DNA of 6,073 nucleotides from Sphingomonas bacterium. GTDB taxonomy: Bacteria; Pseudomonadota; Alphaproteobacteria; Sphingomonadales; Sphingomonadaceae. Shown here one piece after another: positions 1 to 6,073 of the stretch. The DNA lies in assembly GCF_903643065.1 (NCBI RefSeq), contig NZ_CAHJWX010000136.1, forward strand, positions 1 to 6,073. The letters run 5' to 3'. Numbering within the stretch: the stretch's first letter is position 1; the number at the start of each line of letters is the position of its first letter. The notes under the pieces are model-generated. The model was not told the DNA's origin, did no database searches, and saw only the letters and a program-made list of their open reading frames with translations. A program made the translations under genes and the position numbers.

Positions 1-64
1 CGGCCACACAGCCTTTCATCGTAACGCCGCCACGCTCACCGGCTGGGTTCAAAGTGAACAAGAT
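1..64. other. Composition break at the end of the recognisable tspO reading; possible insertion or rearrangement junction
   Basis: In the first 66 bases 39 are G or C (59%), against 52 of the next 66 (79%). The tspO frame stays open here, but its residues (starting I-L-F-T-L-N-P after G77) do not match the second TspO helix, where related proteins continue G-G-[YW]-R-L-L. The two other - strand frames hit stop codons after 4 and 8 codons and also show nothing TspO-like, so a simple frameshift does not explain it. A small perfect inverted repeat lies inside (GTTCA at 47-51, TGAAC at 55-59). This could be the end of an inserted element, but I cannot name one from so little sequence. Confidence 0.4.
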
Positions 65-295
65 GCCGGCCGCGAGGCCGGTCTCCAGCACCGGCCATAC
101 CGCGCCGAACGCCGCGTCGGGCGGGGTGAAGCCGGGCTTATGAAGGCGGGCATACCAGCGGCGGATGGCCGGGTGCGACGGGTCGGGCGCGTTGCGGCGA
201 CCCAGCAACGCGCTCGCGCCCAGCACCACCGCCACCGTCAACGCGGCCGCGGGGCGGGACCAGCCGGTGGCGGACGGATCGGGAGATTGGGTCAT
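2..295 (-). CDS. tspO: TspO/MBR family tryptophan-rich sensory protein, N-terminal part, runs off left edge and is possibly interrupted
   Basis: TspO/MBR proteins are small five-helix membrane proteins that bind porphyrins and related ligands and, in some alphaproteobacteria, modulate oxygen-dependent pigment or tetrapyrrole control. Reading leftward from the ATG at 295-293 gives 98 residues. Residues 17-32 form a first hydrophobic helix. Residues 47-71 carry the family signature: W47-Y48, then L-x-K-P-G-F-T-P-P (51-59), then F63, W67 and E71. After G77 the sequence no longer looks like TspO (see the separate entry for 1-64). The frame follows the transporter gene by 63 bp on the same strand, so co-transcription is likely. 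An in-frame ATG at 331-329 would add 12 residues; neither start has a good Shine-Dalgarno, and 295 gives the more usual short N-terminus. Identification rests on the signature and is firm; completeness of the gene is doubtful. Confidence 0.75.
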   Translation of the reverse strand, partial: MTQSPDPSATGWSRPAAALTVAVVLGASALLGRRNAPDPSHPAIRRWYARLHKPGFTPPDAAFGAVWPVLETGLAAGILFTLNPAGERGGVTMKGCVA

Positions 296-358
296 CCGGT
301 CACAGCGCCCGTCGCCCCCATCGCGTTCCATCCGGCGGCCCGTGGTGCCCGGCACGGC

Positions 359-1690
359 TCACACGACCTTGCGGGCGAACTCCCGGTTGATCCGCAACGC
401 CGCCAGCGTGCACAGCGCGCCTGACAACAGATAGCCGCCGACCGAGACCAGCCCGAAGCGCGACGCCAGCAGCAGCGCCGCCAGCGGCGCGAAGCCCGCG
501 CCGACCAGCCAGGCCAGGTCCGACGTGATCGCCGCGCCCGTGTACCGGTATTGACCCGCGAAATTGGAGGTGACGACGCCGGACGACTGGCCGAACGACA
601 GCCCGAGCAGCACGAACCCCGCGAGCATGAACGCGACCTCGCCATGCTCGCCGCCGTCGAGCAGCCGGGGCGCGAACAGGCTGAACAGCGCGATCGCGAC
701 CGCCGACAGCCCGAGCAGCCGGCGCCGCCCCATCCGATCCGCGATCAGCCCCGACGCCGCGATCGACGCGGTGCAGACGGCGGCGCCGATCACCTCGATC
801 ACCAGGAACCGCGTCGGCTCCTGCCGCGTGAACAGCACGATCCACGACAGCGGAAACACCGTCACCAGGTGGAACAGCGCGAAACTGGCGAGCGGGGCGA
901 AGGCGCCCAGCGCCACCGTGCGCCATTCGACCCTGACCGTCTCGCGCACCCGCGACGGTTGCAGCGCGCGAGTCTTGAACAGCTCGGCATAGTCGGGGGT
1001 CGCGACCAGGCGCAGCCGCGCGAACAGCGCGACGACGTTGATCGCGAACGCGACGAAGAACGGGTAGCGCCAGCCCCAGTCGAGGAAGTCCGCCGCCGAC
1101 AGCGTGGCGGCGAAGAAGGCGAACAGCCCGCTCGCGACCATCAGCCCCAACGGCGCGCCGAGCTGGGGGATCATGGCATACCAGCCGCGCCTGGCGGGCG
1201 GCACGTTCAGCGCCAGGAGCGAGGCGAGCCCGTCCCAAGTGCCGCCCAGCGCCAGCCCCTGCCCGATCCGGAGCAGCGCGAGGACCACCGCCGAGGCCGA
1301 GCCGATCGAGGCATAGCCGGGCAGGAACGCCATCGCCATCGTTGACGTGCCGAGCAGGAACAGCGCCGCCGTCAGCTTGACGCTGCGGCCGTGCCGCCGG
1401 TCCACCGTCATGAACAGCCAGGTTCCGAACGGCCGCGCGACATAGGCCAGCGCGAACAGCGCGAAGGCATAGGCGGTGCCCGTCAGCCGATCGACATAGG
1501 GGAAGACCAGGGCGGGAAAGACCAGCACCGACGCGATCGCATAGACGAAGAAGTCGAAGAACTCGCCGGTGCGGCCGATGACCACGCCGATCGCGATCTC
1601 GCCGGGCGCGACGCCGGTGTGACGCGTGTTGAGGCCACGGGCGGCGCGTTCGAGCGGCGCCGAGGTCGGTACGGCGATGGGGGCAGTCAT
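359..1690 (-). CDS. MFS transporter, metabolite:H+ symporter (MHS)-like
   Basis: A 443-residue inner-membrane protein with the alternating hydrophobic pattern of a 12-helix major facilitator; the substrate cannot be told. Family marks are the first-helix stretch G42-E-F-F-D-F-F48, the helix 2-3 loop around D97-R-R-H-G-R102, the R-x-G-Q-G-x-x-L-G-G run at 141-150, the matching helix 8-9 loop with D318-R-M-G-R-R at 318-323, and R382-Y-T-G-A at 382-386. These resemble MHS members such as ProP and ShiA, which use the proton gradient to import organic acids or osmolytes. The acidic residue that normally follows the G-G at 149-150 is absent (T-W-D instead of E). The start is well supported: GAGGAG at 1702-1697 sits 6 nt before the ATG. 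The gene diverges from cyoA across 124 bp and shares the operator-like palindrome. The pairing with the oxidase suggests use of the proton-motive force, but that is inference. Confidence 0.88.
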   Translation of the reverse strand: MTAPIAVPTSAPLERAARGLNTRHTGVAPGEIAIGVVIGRTGEFFDFFVYAIASVLVFPALVFPYVDRLTGTAYAFALFALAYVARPFGTWLFMTVDRRHGRSVKLTAALFLLGTSTMAMAFLPGYASIGSASAVVLALLRIGQGLALGGTWDGLASLLALNVPPARRGWYAMIPQLGAPLGLMVASGLFAFFAATLSAADFLDWGWRYPFFVAFAINVVALFARLRLVATPDYAELFKTRALQPSRVRETVRVEWRTVALGAFAPLASFALFHLVTVFPLSWIVLFTRQEPTRFLVIEVIGAAVCTASIAASGLIADRMGRRRLLGLSAVAIALFSLFAPRLLDGGEHGEVAFMLAGFVLLGLSFGQSSGVVTSNFAGQYRYTGAAITSDLAWLVGAGFAPLAALLLASRFGLVSVGGYLLSGALCTLAALRINREFARKVV

Positions 1691-1814
1691 GCGATACTCC
1701 TCGCCCGCGACCAGGGGTCGGTGCGTCCGCGACCATATGCCCGTTGCCCGGACCCCTTGGCATTGGACAAAGTGTCCAATGTCGCGCGCTCGGGCGCCCG
1801 CCTACCTCGCCGGC
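1691..1814. promoter_or_regulatory. Divergent control region between the MFS gene and cyoA
   Basis: The only substantial non-coding stretch in the window. It must hold the promoters for the leftward transporter (and probably tspO) and the rightward cyo operon. It contains the transporter's Shine-Dalgarno (1697-1702), a CATATG hexamer (1734-1739) that could serve as a -10 in either direction, and the perfect palindrome at 1761-1781. TTG-rich hexamers in the palindrome arms (TTGGAC on both strands) resemble -35 elements, but I find no convincingly spaced -10 partner, so I do not assign promoters. There is no FNR-type TTGAT-N4-ATCAA box. Confidence 0.6.
1761..1781. promoter_or_regulatory. Perfect 9-bp inverted repeat, probable operator
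   Basis: The arms are CATTGGACA (1761-1769) and TGTCCAATG (1773-1781), exact reverse complements separated by AAG (1770-1772). Perfect arms of this length with an odd-sized short spacer are typical of sites for homodimeric regulators, for example of the TetR family. It lies 33 bp before the preferred cyoA start and 70 bp before the transporter start, so a bound protein could affect either promoter. No regulator gene is present in the window, so the binding protein is unknown. It is not followed by a T-run and lies between divergent genes, so it is not a terminator. Confidence 0.65.
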
Positions 1815-2969
1815 ATGACGAGGCTCCTCCGTTCGATCCGCTCCTGGCGCGGGGTGGCGCTGCTGCCGCTGCTCGGCGCGTGCAACATGGTGGTGATGCA
1901 CCCGGCGGGCGACGTCGCGATGCAGCAGCGCAACCTGATCCTGATCGCGACGGGGCTGATGCTGCTCGTGATCGTGCCGGTGATGGCGCTGACGATCCTG
2001 TTCGCGTTTCGCTATCGCGCGGCGAACACGCAGGCCACCTATTCGCCCGATTGGGACCATTCGACCCAGCTGGAGCTGGTGATCTGGGCGGTGCCGCTGC
2101 TGATCATCATCCTGCTCGGCGCGGTCACCTGGACGAGCACGCACCTGCTCGATCCCTATCGTCAGGTCGGGCGCATCGCGCCGGGTCGCCCGGTCGCGGC
2201 GGGCACCGAGCCGCTGGAGGTCGAGGTCGTCGCGCTCGACTGGAAGTGGCTGTTCATCTATCCCAAGCTCGGCATCGCGACGGTGAACGAGCTGGCCGCG
2301 CCCGTCGACGTGCCGATCAGCTTCAAGATCACGTCGACGACGGTGATGAACTCGTTCTTCATCCCCGCGCTGGCCGGACAGATCTATGCCATGCCCGGCA
2401 TGGAGACGCGGCTGCACGCGGTCGCCAACACGCCCGGCGTCTATGCGGGGCAGGCGTCGAACTATAACGGCGCTGGCTTTTCCGACATGCGCTTCCGCTT
2501 CCACGCGCTGCCCCGCGCCGGGTTCGACGGCTGGGTCGCGCAGGTTAAGGCGAGCGGCGTGGCGCTCGACCGCGCGCGCTACCTCCGGTTGCAGCAGCCC
2601 AGCGAGAAGGTGCCGGTCCAGCATTATGCCGGCGTGGCGCCGCAGCTCTACCCGCTGATCCTCAACATGTGCGCCAAGCCCGGCCAGACCTGCATGGCCG
2701 GCATGATGTCGGCCGACCGCCGCGCCGACGGGCACGGCGCGGTGGCGGGCATGCAAGGCAACGCGGCCGCCGGCAACGGCCAGCGCAAGCCGACGGGCGC
2801 CCTGTTCAGGAACGGCGACGAGAAGGGCACCGCCCCGCATTGGAGCCAGGAACGCAAGGCCGTCCCGCCGCCGGGCTCGCAGACGCGGCAGCCCAACCGC
2901 AACCGCGACTTCACGACCCTCCTCCCCCGCGACGTCCCCGCCGCGACCACCCCCGTATCGAAGGCATGA
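1815..2969 (+). CDS. cyoA: Cytochrome bo3-type ubiquinol oxidase subunit II
   Basis: Subunit II of the quinol oxidase, anchored in the inner membrane with a periplasmic cupredoxin domain. The 384 residues start with a lipoprotein signal: basic n-region, hydrophobic core, and lipobox L20-G-A-C23, so C23 is the probable lipidated residue. Helices lie near 41-65 and 87-106. The cupredoxin domain (about 133-232) includes the D142-W-K-W145 motif and M178-N-S-F-F. The CuA ligands of cytochrome c oxidases are absent (M178 at the histidine position, the cysteine pair replaced around 214-225), as expected for quinol oxidases. After residue 305 comes a long polar, Pro/Arg/Asn-rich tail, making the protein about 70 residues longer than E. 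coli CyoA (315). In-frame ATGs at 1737 and 1779 are possible but would bury the lipoprotein signal, and 1779 lies in the palindrome; none has a clear Shine-Dalgarno. Overlaps cyoB by 4 bp. Confidence 0.95.
   Translation: MTRLLRSIRSWRGVALLPLLGACNMVVMHPAGDVAMQQRNLILIATGLMLLVIVPVMALTILFAFRYRAANTQATYSPDWDHSTQLELVIWAVPLLIIILLGAVTWTSTHLLDPYRQVGRIAPGRPVAAGTEPLEVEVVALDWKWLFIYPKLGIATVNELAAPVDVPISFKITSTTVMNSFFIPALAGQIYAMPGMETRLHAVANTPGVYAGQASNYNGAGFSDMRFRFHALPRAGFDGWVAQVKASGVALDRARYLRLQQPSEKVPVQHYAGVAPQLYPLILNMCAKPGQTCMAGMMSADRRADGHGAVAGMQGNAAAGNGQRKPTGALFRNGDEKGTAPHWSQERKAVPPPGSQTRQPNRNRDFTTLLPRDVPAATTPVSKA
2960..2964 (+). promoter_or_regulatory. Candidate ribosome binding site bearing on the cyoB start
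   Basis: GAAGG lies 1 nt before the ATG at 2966, which is too close, and 7 nt before the second in-frame ATG at 2972, which is well spaced. It therefore favours 2972 for independent initiation, whereas the ATGA overlap with the cyoA stop favours 2966 by translational coupling. The two starts differ by two residues. Confidence 0.4.
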
Positions 2970-4969
2970 CGATGTTCGCTCACCTGAACTGGCAGATGAT
3001 CTTCGGTCGCCTGACCTGGGAGTCGTTCCCGCTGCACGAGCCGATCCTGCTCGGCACCTTCGCGGTCGTGGCGCTGGGCGGCGCGGTTGTGATCGGCGCG
3101 CTGACCTGGTTCAAGCTGTGGGGCTATCTGTGGCACGAGTGGTTCACCAGCGTGGACCACAAGAAGGTCGGGATCATGTACATGATCCTGGCGATCGTCA
3201 TGCTGCTGCGCGGCTTCTCCGATGCGATCATGATGCGGTTGCAGCAGGCGATGGCGTTCGGCGACAATCAGGGGTTCCTGCCCGCGCACCATTACGACCA
3301 GGTGTTCACCGCCCATGGCGTGATCATGATCTTCTTCGTCGCGATGCCGCTGGTGACGGGGCTGATGAACTTCGTCGTGCCGCTCCAGATCGGCGCCCGC
3401 GACGTGTCGTTCCCGTACCTCAACAATCTCAGCTTCTGGTTCACCGCGGCGGGCGCGGCGATCGTGATGACGTCGCTGTTCGTCGGCGAATTCGCGCGCA
3501 CCGGCTGGCTGGCGATGGCGCCGCTGTCGGGCACCGAATACAGCCCGGACGTCGGCGTCGACTATTATATCTGGTCGTTGCAGGTGGCGGGCATCGGCAC
3601 CTTGCTGTCCGGCGTCAACCTGGTCGCCACCATCGTCAAGATGCGCGCGCCGGGCATGACCATGATGAAGATGCCGATCTTCTGCTGGACGGCGCTGTGC
3701 ACCAACATCCTGATCGTCGCGAGCTTCCCCGTGCTGACCGCGGTGCTGGCGCTGCTGTCGCTCGACCGGTATGTCGGCACCGCGCTGTTCACCAACGAGC
3801 TCGGCGGCAATCCGATGATGTACACCAACCTCATCTGGATCTGGGGCCATCCGGAGGTCTACATCCTGATCCTGCCGGCATTCGGCATCTTCTCCGAGGT
3901 CACCTCGACCTTCTCGGGCAAGCGGCTGTTCGGCTATACCTCGATGGTCTACGCGACCGTCTGCATCACCATCCTCGCCTATCTCGTCTGGCTGCACCAT
4001 TTCTTCACCATGGGGTCGGGGGCGAGCGTCAACTCGTTCTTCGGCATCACCACGATGGTGATCTCGATCCCGACGGGCGCGAAGATCTTCAACTGGCTGT
4101 TCACCATGTATCGCGGCCGCATCCGCTTCGAGCTGCCGATGATGTGGACCGTCGCCTTCATGCTCACCTTCGTGATCGGCGGCATGACGGGGGTGCTGCT
4201 GGCGGTGCCGCCGGCCGACTTCGTGCTGCACAACTCGCTGTTCCTGGTGGCGCATTTCCATAACGTCATCATCGGCGGGACGTTGTTCGGCATGTTCGCC
4301 GGGATCAACTACTGGTTCCCCAAGGCGTTCGGCTTCAAGCTCGACGCGTGGTGGGGCAAGCTGTCCTTCTGGTCGTGGGTGGTCGGCTTCTATTTCGCCT
4401 TCATGCCGCTCTACGTGCTCGGGCTGATGGGCGTGACGCGGCGGCTGCGCCATTTCGACGATCCGTCGCTGCGGATCTGGTTCGTGATCGCCGCCTTTGG
4501 CGCCGCGCTGATCTTCGTGGGCATCATGGCGTTCCTGATGCAGATCTTCGTCAGCGTGCGTGACCGCGAGCGGCTGCGCGACACGACTGGCGATCCGTGG
4601 AACGGCCGCACGCTGGAATGGGCGACCTCCTCGCCGCCGCCGGCCTACAACTTCGCCTTCACGCCGATCGTCCATGACGGCGACGCCTGGGCGGACATGA
4701 AGGCGCGCGGAGCAAGGGCGCCGGTCGACGGCTATCGCGCGATCCACATGCCGCGCAACACCGGGGCGGGCGTGATCATCGCCGGGCTTTCCGTCGCCTT
4801 CGCGATCGGCATGATCTGGTACATGTGGTGGCTGGCCGGCGCGGCGTTCGTGGGCATCCTGGTCGTCGCGATCGGGCACAGCTTCGATTACGACCGGTCG
4901 TTCCACATCCCCGCCGAGGAGGTCGCCCGCACCGAGCGCGCGCGTCATCCGCAACTGCTGGAGGCCTGA
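2966..4969 (+). CDS. cyoB: Cytochrome bo3-type ubiquinol oxidase subunit I (catalytic)
   Basis: The catalytic heme-copper subunit: oxidises ubiquinol, reduces O2 to water and pumps protons across the inner membrane. The 667 residues (E. coli CyoB has 663) align with a constant offset of +11 through the core. Visible ligands: H117 and H432 for low-spin heme b, H430 for the high-spin heme, and H295, H344 and H345 for CuB, with Y299 four residues after H295 for the His-Tyr cross-link (W-G-H295-P-E-V-Y299). Proton channels: D146 and E297 (D channel), K373 (K channel). The quinol-site residues R82, D86, H109 and Q112 match E. coli R71, D75, H98 and Q101, which argues for a quinol donor. Start by ATGA overlap with cyoA; 2972 is an alternative. 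The sequence reads as fully functional, with no gaps. The heme type (o or other) cannot be proved from the sequence. Confidence 0.98.
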   Translation: MTMFAHLNWQMIFGRLTWESFPLHEPILLGTFAVVALGGAVVIGALTWFKLWGYLWHEWFTSVDHKKVGIMYMILAIVMLLRGFSDAIMMRLQQAMAFGDNQGFLPAHHYDQVFTAHGVIMIFFVAMPLVTGLMNFVVPLQIGARDVSFPYLNNLSFWFTAAGAAIVMTSLFVGEFARTGWLAMAPLSGTEYSPDVGVDYYIWSLQVAGIGTLLSGVNLVATIVKMRAPGMTMMKMPIFCWTALCTNILIVASFPVLTAVLALLSLDRYVGTALFTNELGGNPMMYTNLIWIWGHPEVYILILPAFGIFSEVTSTFSGKRLFGYTSMVYATVCITILAYLVWLHHFFTMGSGASVNSFFGITTMVISIPTGAKIFNWLFTMYRGRIRFELPMMWTVAFMLTFVIGGMTGVLLAVPPADFVLHNSLFLVAHFHNVIIGGTLFGMFAGINYWFPKAFGFKLDAWWGKLSFWSWVVGFYFAFMPLYVLGLMGVTRRLRHFDDPSLRIWFVIAAFGAALIFVGIMAFLMQIFVSVRDRERLRDTTGDPWNGRTLEWATSSPPPAYNFAFTPIVHDGDAWADMKARGARAPVDGYRAIHMPRNTGAGVIIAGLSVAFAIGMIWYMWWLAGAAFVGILVVAIGHSFDYDRSFHIPAEEVARTERARHPQLLEA

Positions 4970-4970
4970 G

Positions 4971-5609
4971 ATGAACGCGCAGACCTTTGGGCCGATGAGC
5001 GGGGAGCCGGTCGGCCCGGCCTTCTACCTCGCCGACGAGGAGCATCATGCCGATGGCGGCGGCACGATGCTGGGGTTCTGGATCTACCTGATGAGCGATT
5101 GCCTCATCTTCGCGGTCCTGTTCGCCATCTATGGCGTGCTGGGGAGCAACTACGCCGGCGGGCCGTCGCCGCGCGACCTGTTCGAGCTGCCGCTGGTCGC
5201 GGTCAACACCGCGATGCTGTTGCTGTCGTCGATCACCTGCGGGTTCGCGATGCTGGCGATGGAGGAAGGCCGGGTCCGCCGCACGCAGGGCTGGCTGGCG
5301 GCGACCGCCCTGTTCGGCGCGGCGTTCCTGGCGATCGAGCTGCACGAGTTCTCCACGCTGATCGCCCATGGCGCCACGCCCCAGCGCAGCGCGTTCCTGT
5401 CGTCCTTCTTCACGCTGGTCGGGACCCACGGCCTGCACGTCACCGTCGGGCTGGTGTGGATGGCGACGCTGATGGCGCAGGTCGGTCGGCACGGGCTGAT
5501 CCAGGCGAACAAGCGCCGGCTGATGTGCCTCAGCATGTTCTGGCATTTCCTCGACGTCATCTGGGTCGGCGTCTTCACCTTCGTCTACCTCTTGGGAATG
5601 CTGCGATGA
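4971..5609 (+). CDS. cyoC: Cytochrome bo3-type ubiquinol oxidase subunit III
   Basis: Subunit III of the heme-copper oxidase, a five-helix integral membrane protein that packs against subunit I and is thought to stabilise the complex. The 212 residues (E. coli 204) show five hydrophobic segments near 33-55, 73-95, 106-124, 144-168 and 187-208. Family motifs are E123-L-H-E-F127, G151-T-H-G-L-H-V157 and the C-terminal W191-H-F-L-D-V-I-W-V-G, all typical of COX3/CyoC. The start is decided by a strong GGAGG (4960-4964) six nt upstream of the ATG; the gap from the cyoB stop is one base. The stop overlaps the cyoD start. The N-terminal 30 residues are polar and acidic, with a small His cluster (H25-H26). 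No unusual features. Confidence 0.97.
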   Translation: MNAQTFGPMSGEPVGPAFYLADEEHHADGGGTMLGFWIYLMSDCLIFAVLFAIYGVLGSNYAGGPSPRDLFELPLVAVNTAMLLLSSITCGFAMLAMEEGRVRRTQGWLAATALFGAAFLAIELHEFSTLIAHGATPQRSAFLSSFFTLVGTHGLHVTVGLVWMATLMAQVGRHGLIQANKRRLMCLSMFWHFLDVIWVGVFTFVYLLGMLR

Positions 5610-6001
5610 GCAATGCCGTTGACGACCCCGCCTTCGCCGACGCCGAGCTGCACGCGCATGGCGACGCACACGGCCATGGCTCGCGGCGCGGCTATCTGAC
5701 CGGCTTCGGGCTGTCGGTGATGCTGACCGCGATCCCGTTCGCGCTGGTGATGACGGGCGTCGTCGCCGACGCCACGGTGGCCGCGCTGATCATCATGGCG
5801 CTGGCGGCGGTGCAGATCGTGGTCCACATGTTCTTCTTCCTGCACATGGATACCAAGTCGGAAGGAGGGTGGACGATGATGGCGCTGATCTTCACCGTCG
5901 TGCTGGTCGCCATCGCGCTCAGCGGCTCGCTGTGGGTCATGTACCACCTCAACACCAACATGATGCCGATGTCCGCGCACGACATGAGCCGGACGCCGTG
6001 A
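5606..6001 (+). CDS. cyoD: Cytochrome bo3-type ubiquinol oxidase subunit IV
   Basis: Small accessory subunit of the bo3 oxidase, three helices, required for proper assembly of the CuB centre in the E. coli enzyme. The 131 residues have hydrophobic segments near 31-51, 57-79 and 90-112. The family core is clear: V69-Q-I-V-V-H74, then F-L-H80-M-D-T-K-S at 78-85 and W89, matching the E. coli V-Q-x-L-V-H and F-L-H-M-N-T-K-S stretches. It is about 20 residues longer than E. coli CyoD (109), through a longer N-terminus with four histidines (H16, H18, H22, H24) and a longer C-terminus. The start overlaps the cyoC stop by ATGA, with GGGA at 5594-5597 placed 8 nt upstream. Confidence 0.96.
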   Translation: MSNAVDDPAFADAELHAHGDAHGHGSRRGYLTGFGLSVMLTAIPFALVMTGVVADATVAALIIMALAAVQIVVHMFFFLHMDTKSEGGWTMMALIFTVVLVAIALSGSLWVMYHLNTNMMPMSAHDMSRTP

Positions 6002-6073
6002 GCGCGACGGCGGACTGGACCCGCGCCGGCGCGACCAGGCCGCCACGCTCGCTGCCCGCGCTGGTCGCGCTCG
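5998..6073 (+). CDS. Start of a further operon gene, partial; possibly a SURF1-type oxidase assembly protein
   Basis: A frame opens with GTG overlapping the cyoD TGA (GTGA) and stays open for 25 codons to the right edge. It begins V/M-S-A-T-A-D-W-T-R and turns hydrophobic at the end (L-P-A-L-V-A-L), which suits a cytoplasmic N-tail leading into a first membrane helix. Stop-start overlap is the style of this operon, which supports a real gene. In many alpha- and betaproteobacteria cyoD is followed by a SURF1-family gene, whose product helps assemble heme-copper oxidases and begins with one such helix. That identity is context only; a CyoE heme farnesyltransferase or another membrane protein is not excluded. 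Confidence 0.45.
   Translation, partial: MSATADWTRAGATRPPRSLPALVAL

Noticed and set aside
66..81. GC-rich hairpin CCGGC...GCCGG
   Set aside because: It lies inside the TspO coding sequence, has no T-run and is expected by chance at this GC content.
140..424. Short + strand frames over tspO
   Set aside because: They are opposite the TspO signature and biased to Arg, Gly and Ala.
1711..1760. GGGGTC and GACCCC inverted repeat within the divergent spacer
   Set aside because: Only six bases pair exactly, the flanks need gaps, and the loop is over 30 nt, so it is far weaker than the adjacent palindrome.
1391..2467. A 358-codon + strand frame spanning the transporter start and cyoA
   Set aside because: It runs antisense to one real gene and out of frame with another, with biased composition and no domain.
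2346..2490. CuA site in CyoA that would make it a cytochrome c oxidase subunit
   Set aside because: The His and Cys ligand positions hold Met, Ser and Asn, and CyoB carries the quinol-site residues, so it is a quinol oxidase.
300..2840. An 846-codon open frame on the - strand covering the transporter and cyoA
   Set aside because: It crosses the divergent promoter region, is out of frame with the recognisable transporter on the same strand, and is Arg/Ala/His-rich without any family motif.
2648..4954. A 768-codon open frame on the - strand opposite cyoB
   Set aside because: It lies antisense to a gene whose every catalytic residue is conserved, and its product is a low-complexity run of Arg, His, Asp and Gln. 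This is the usual mirror of GC-rich codon bias.

Overview
The window is a high-GC stretch of ordinary chromosomal respiratory genes. It most likely comes from an alphaproteobacterium, and a Sphingomonas-like organism would fit. I infer this from base composition, gene order and protein style, not from a marker gene. The centre is a complete cytochrome bo3-type ubiquinol oxidase operon, cyoABCD, on the + strand (1815-6001). Its four genes are packed with 4-bp overlaps or a 1-bp gap. CyoB keeps every heme, CuB and proton-channel ligand I could index against the E. coli enzyme. CyoA lacks the CuA ligands, so the electron donor is quinol, not cytochrome c. A further reading frame opens with GTG on the cyoD stop and runs off the right edge. 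An assembly factor of the SURF1 type is common at this place but is not provable from 25 codons.

On the - strand, diverging from cyoA, lies a 443-residue major facilitator transporter of the metabolite:H+ symporter kind (359-1690). It is followed 63 bp later, in the same direction, by the start of a TspO/MBR (tryptophan-rich sensory protein) gene that runs to the left edge. The TspO reading is convincing down to about position 65. It then stops resembling the family, GC content drops, and neither other frame restores it. The gene may therefore be interrupted or rearranged at the window edge.

The 124-bp divergent spacer (1691-1814) carries the clearest regulatory signal: a perfect 9-bp inverted repeat with a 3-bp spacer at 1761-1781, which looks like an operator for a dimeric repressor that could govern cyo, the transporter, or both. 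Together the genes suggest a module for aerobic quinol oxidation (proton pumping by CyoABCD), a proton-driven solute transporter and a porphyrin-binding TspO-type protein. I see no RNA gene, CRISPR array, complete mobile element or convincing terminator. I found no evidence for an undescribed system. The points worth checking are the operator, the broken TspO, and the extended tail of CyoA.
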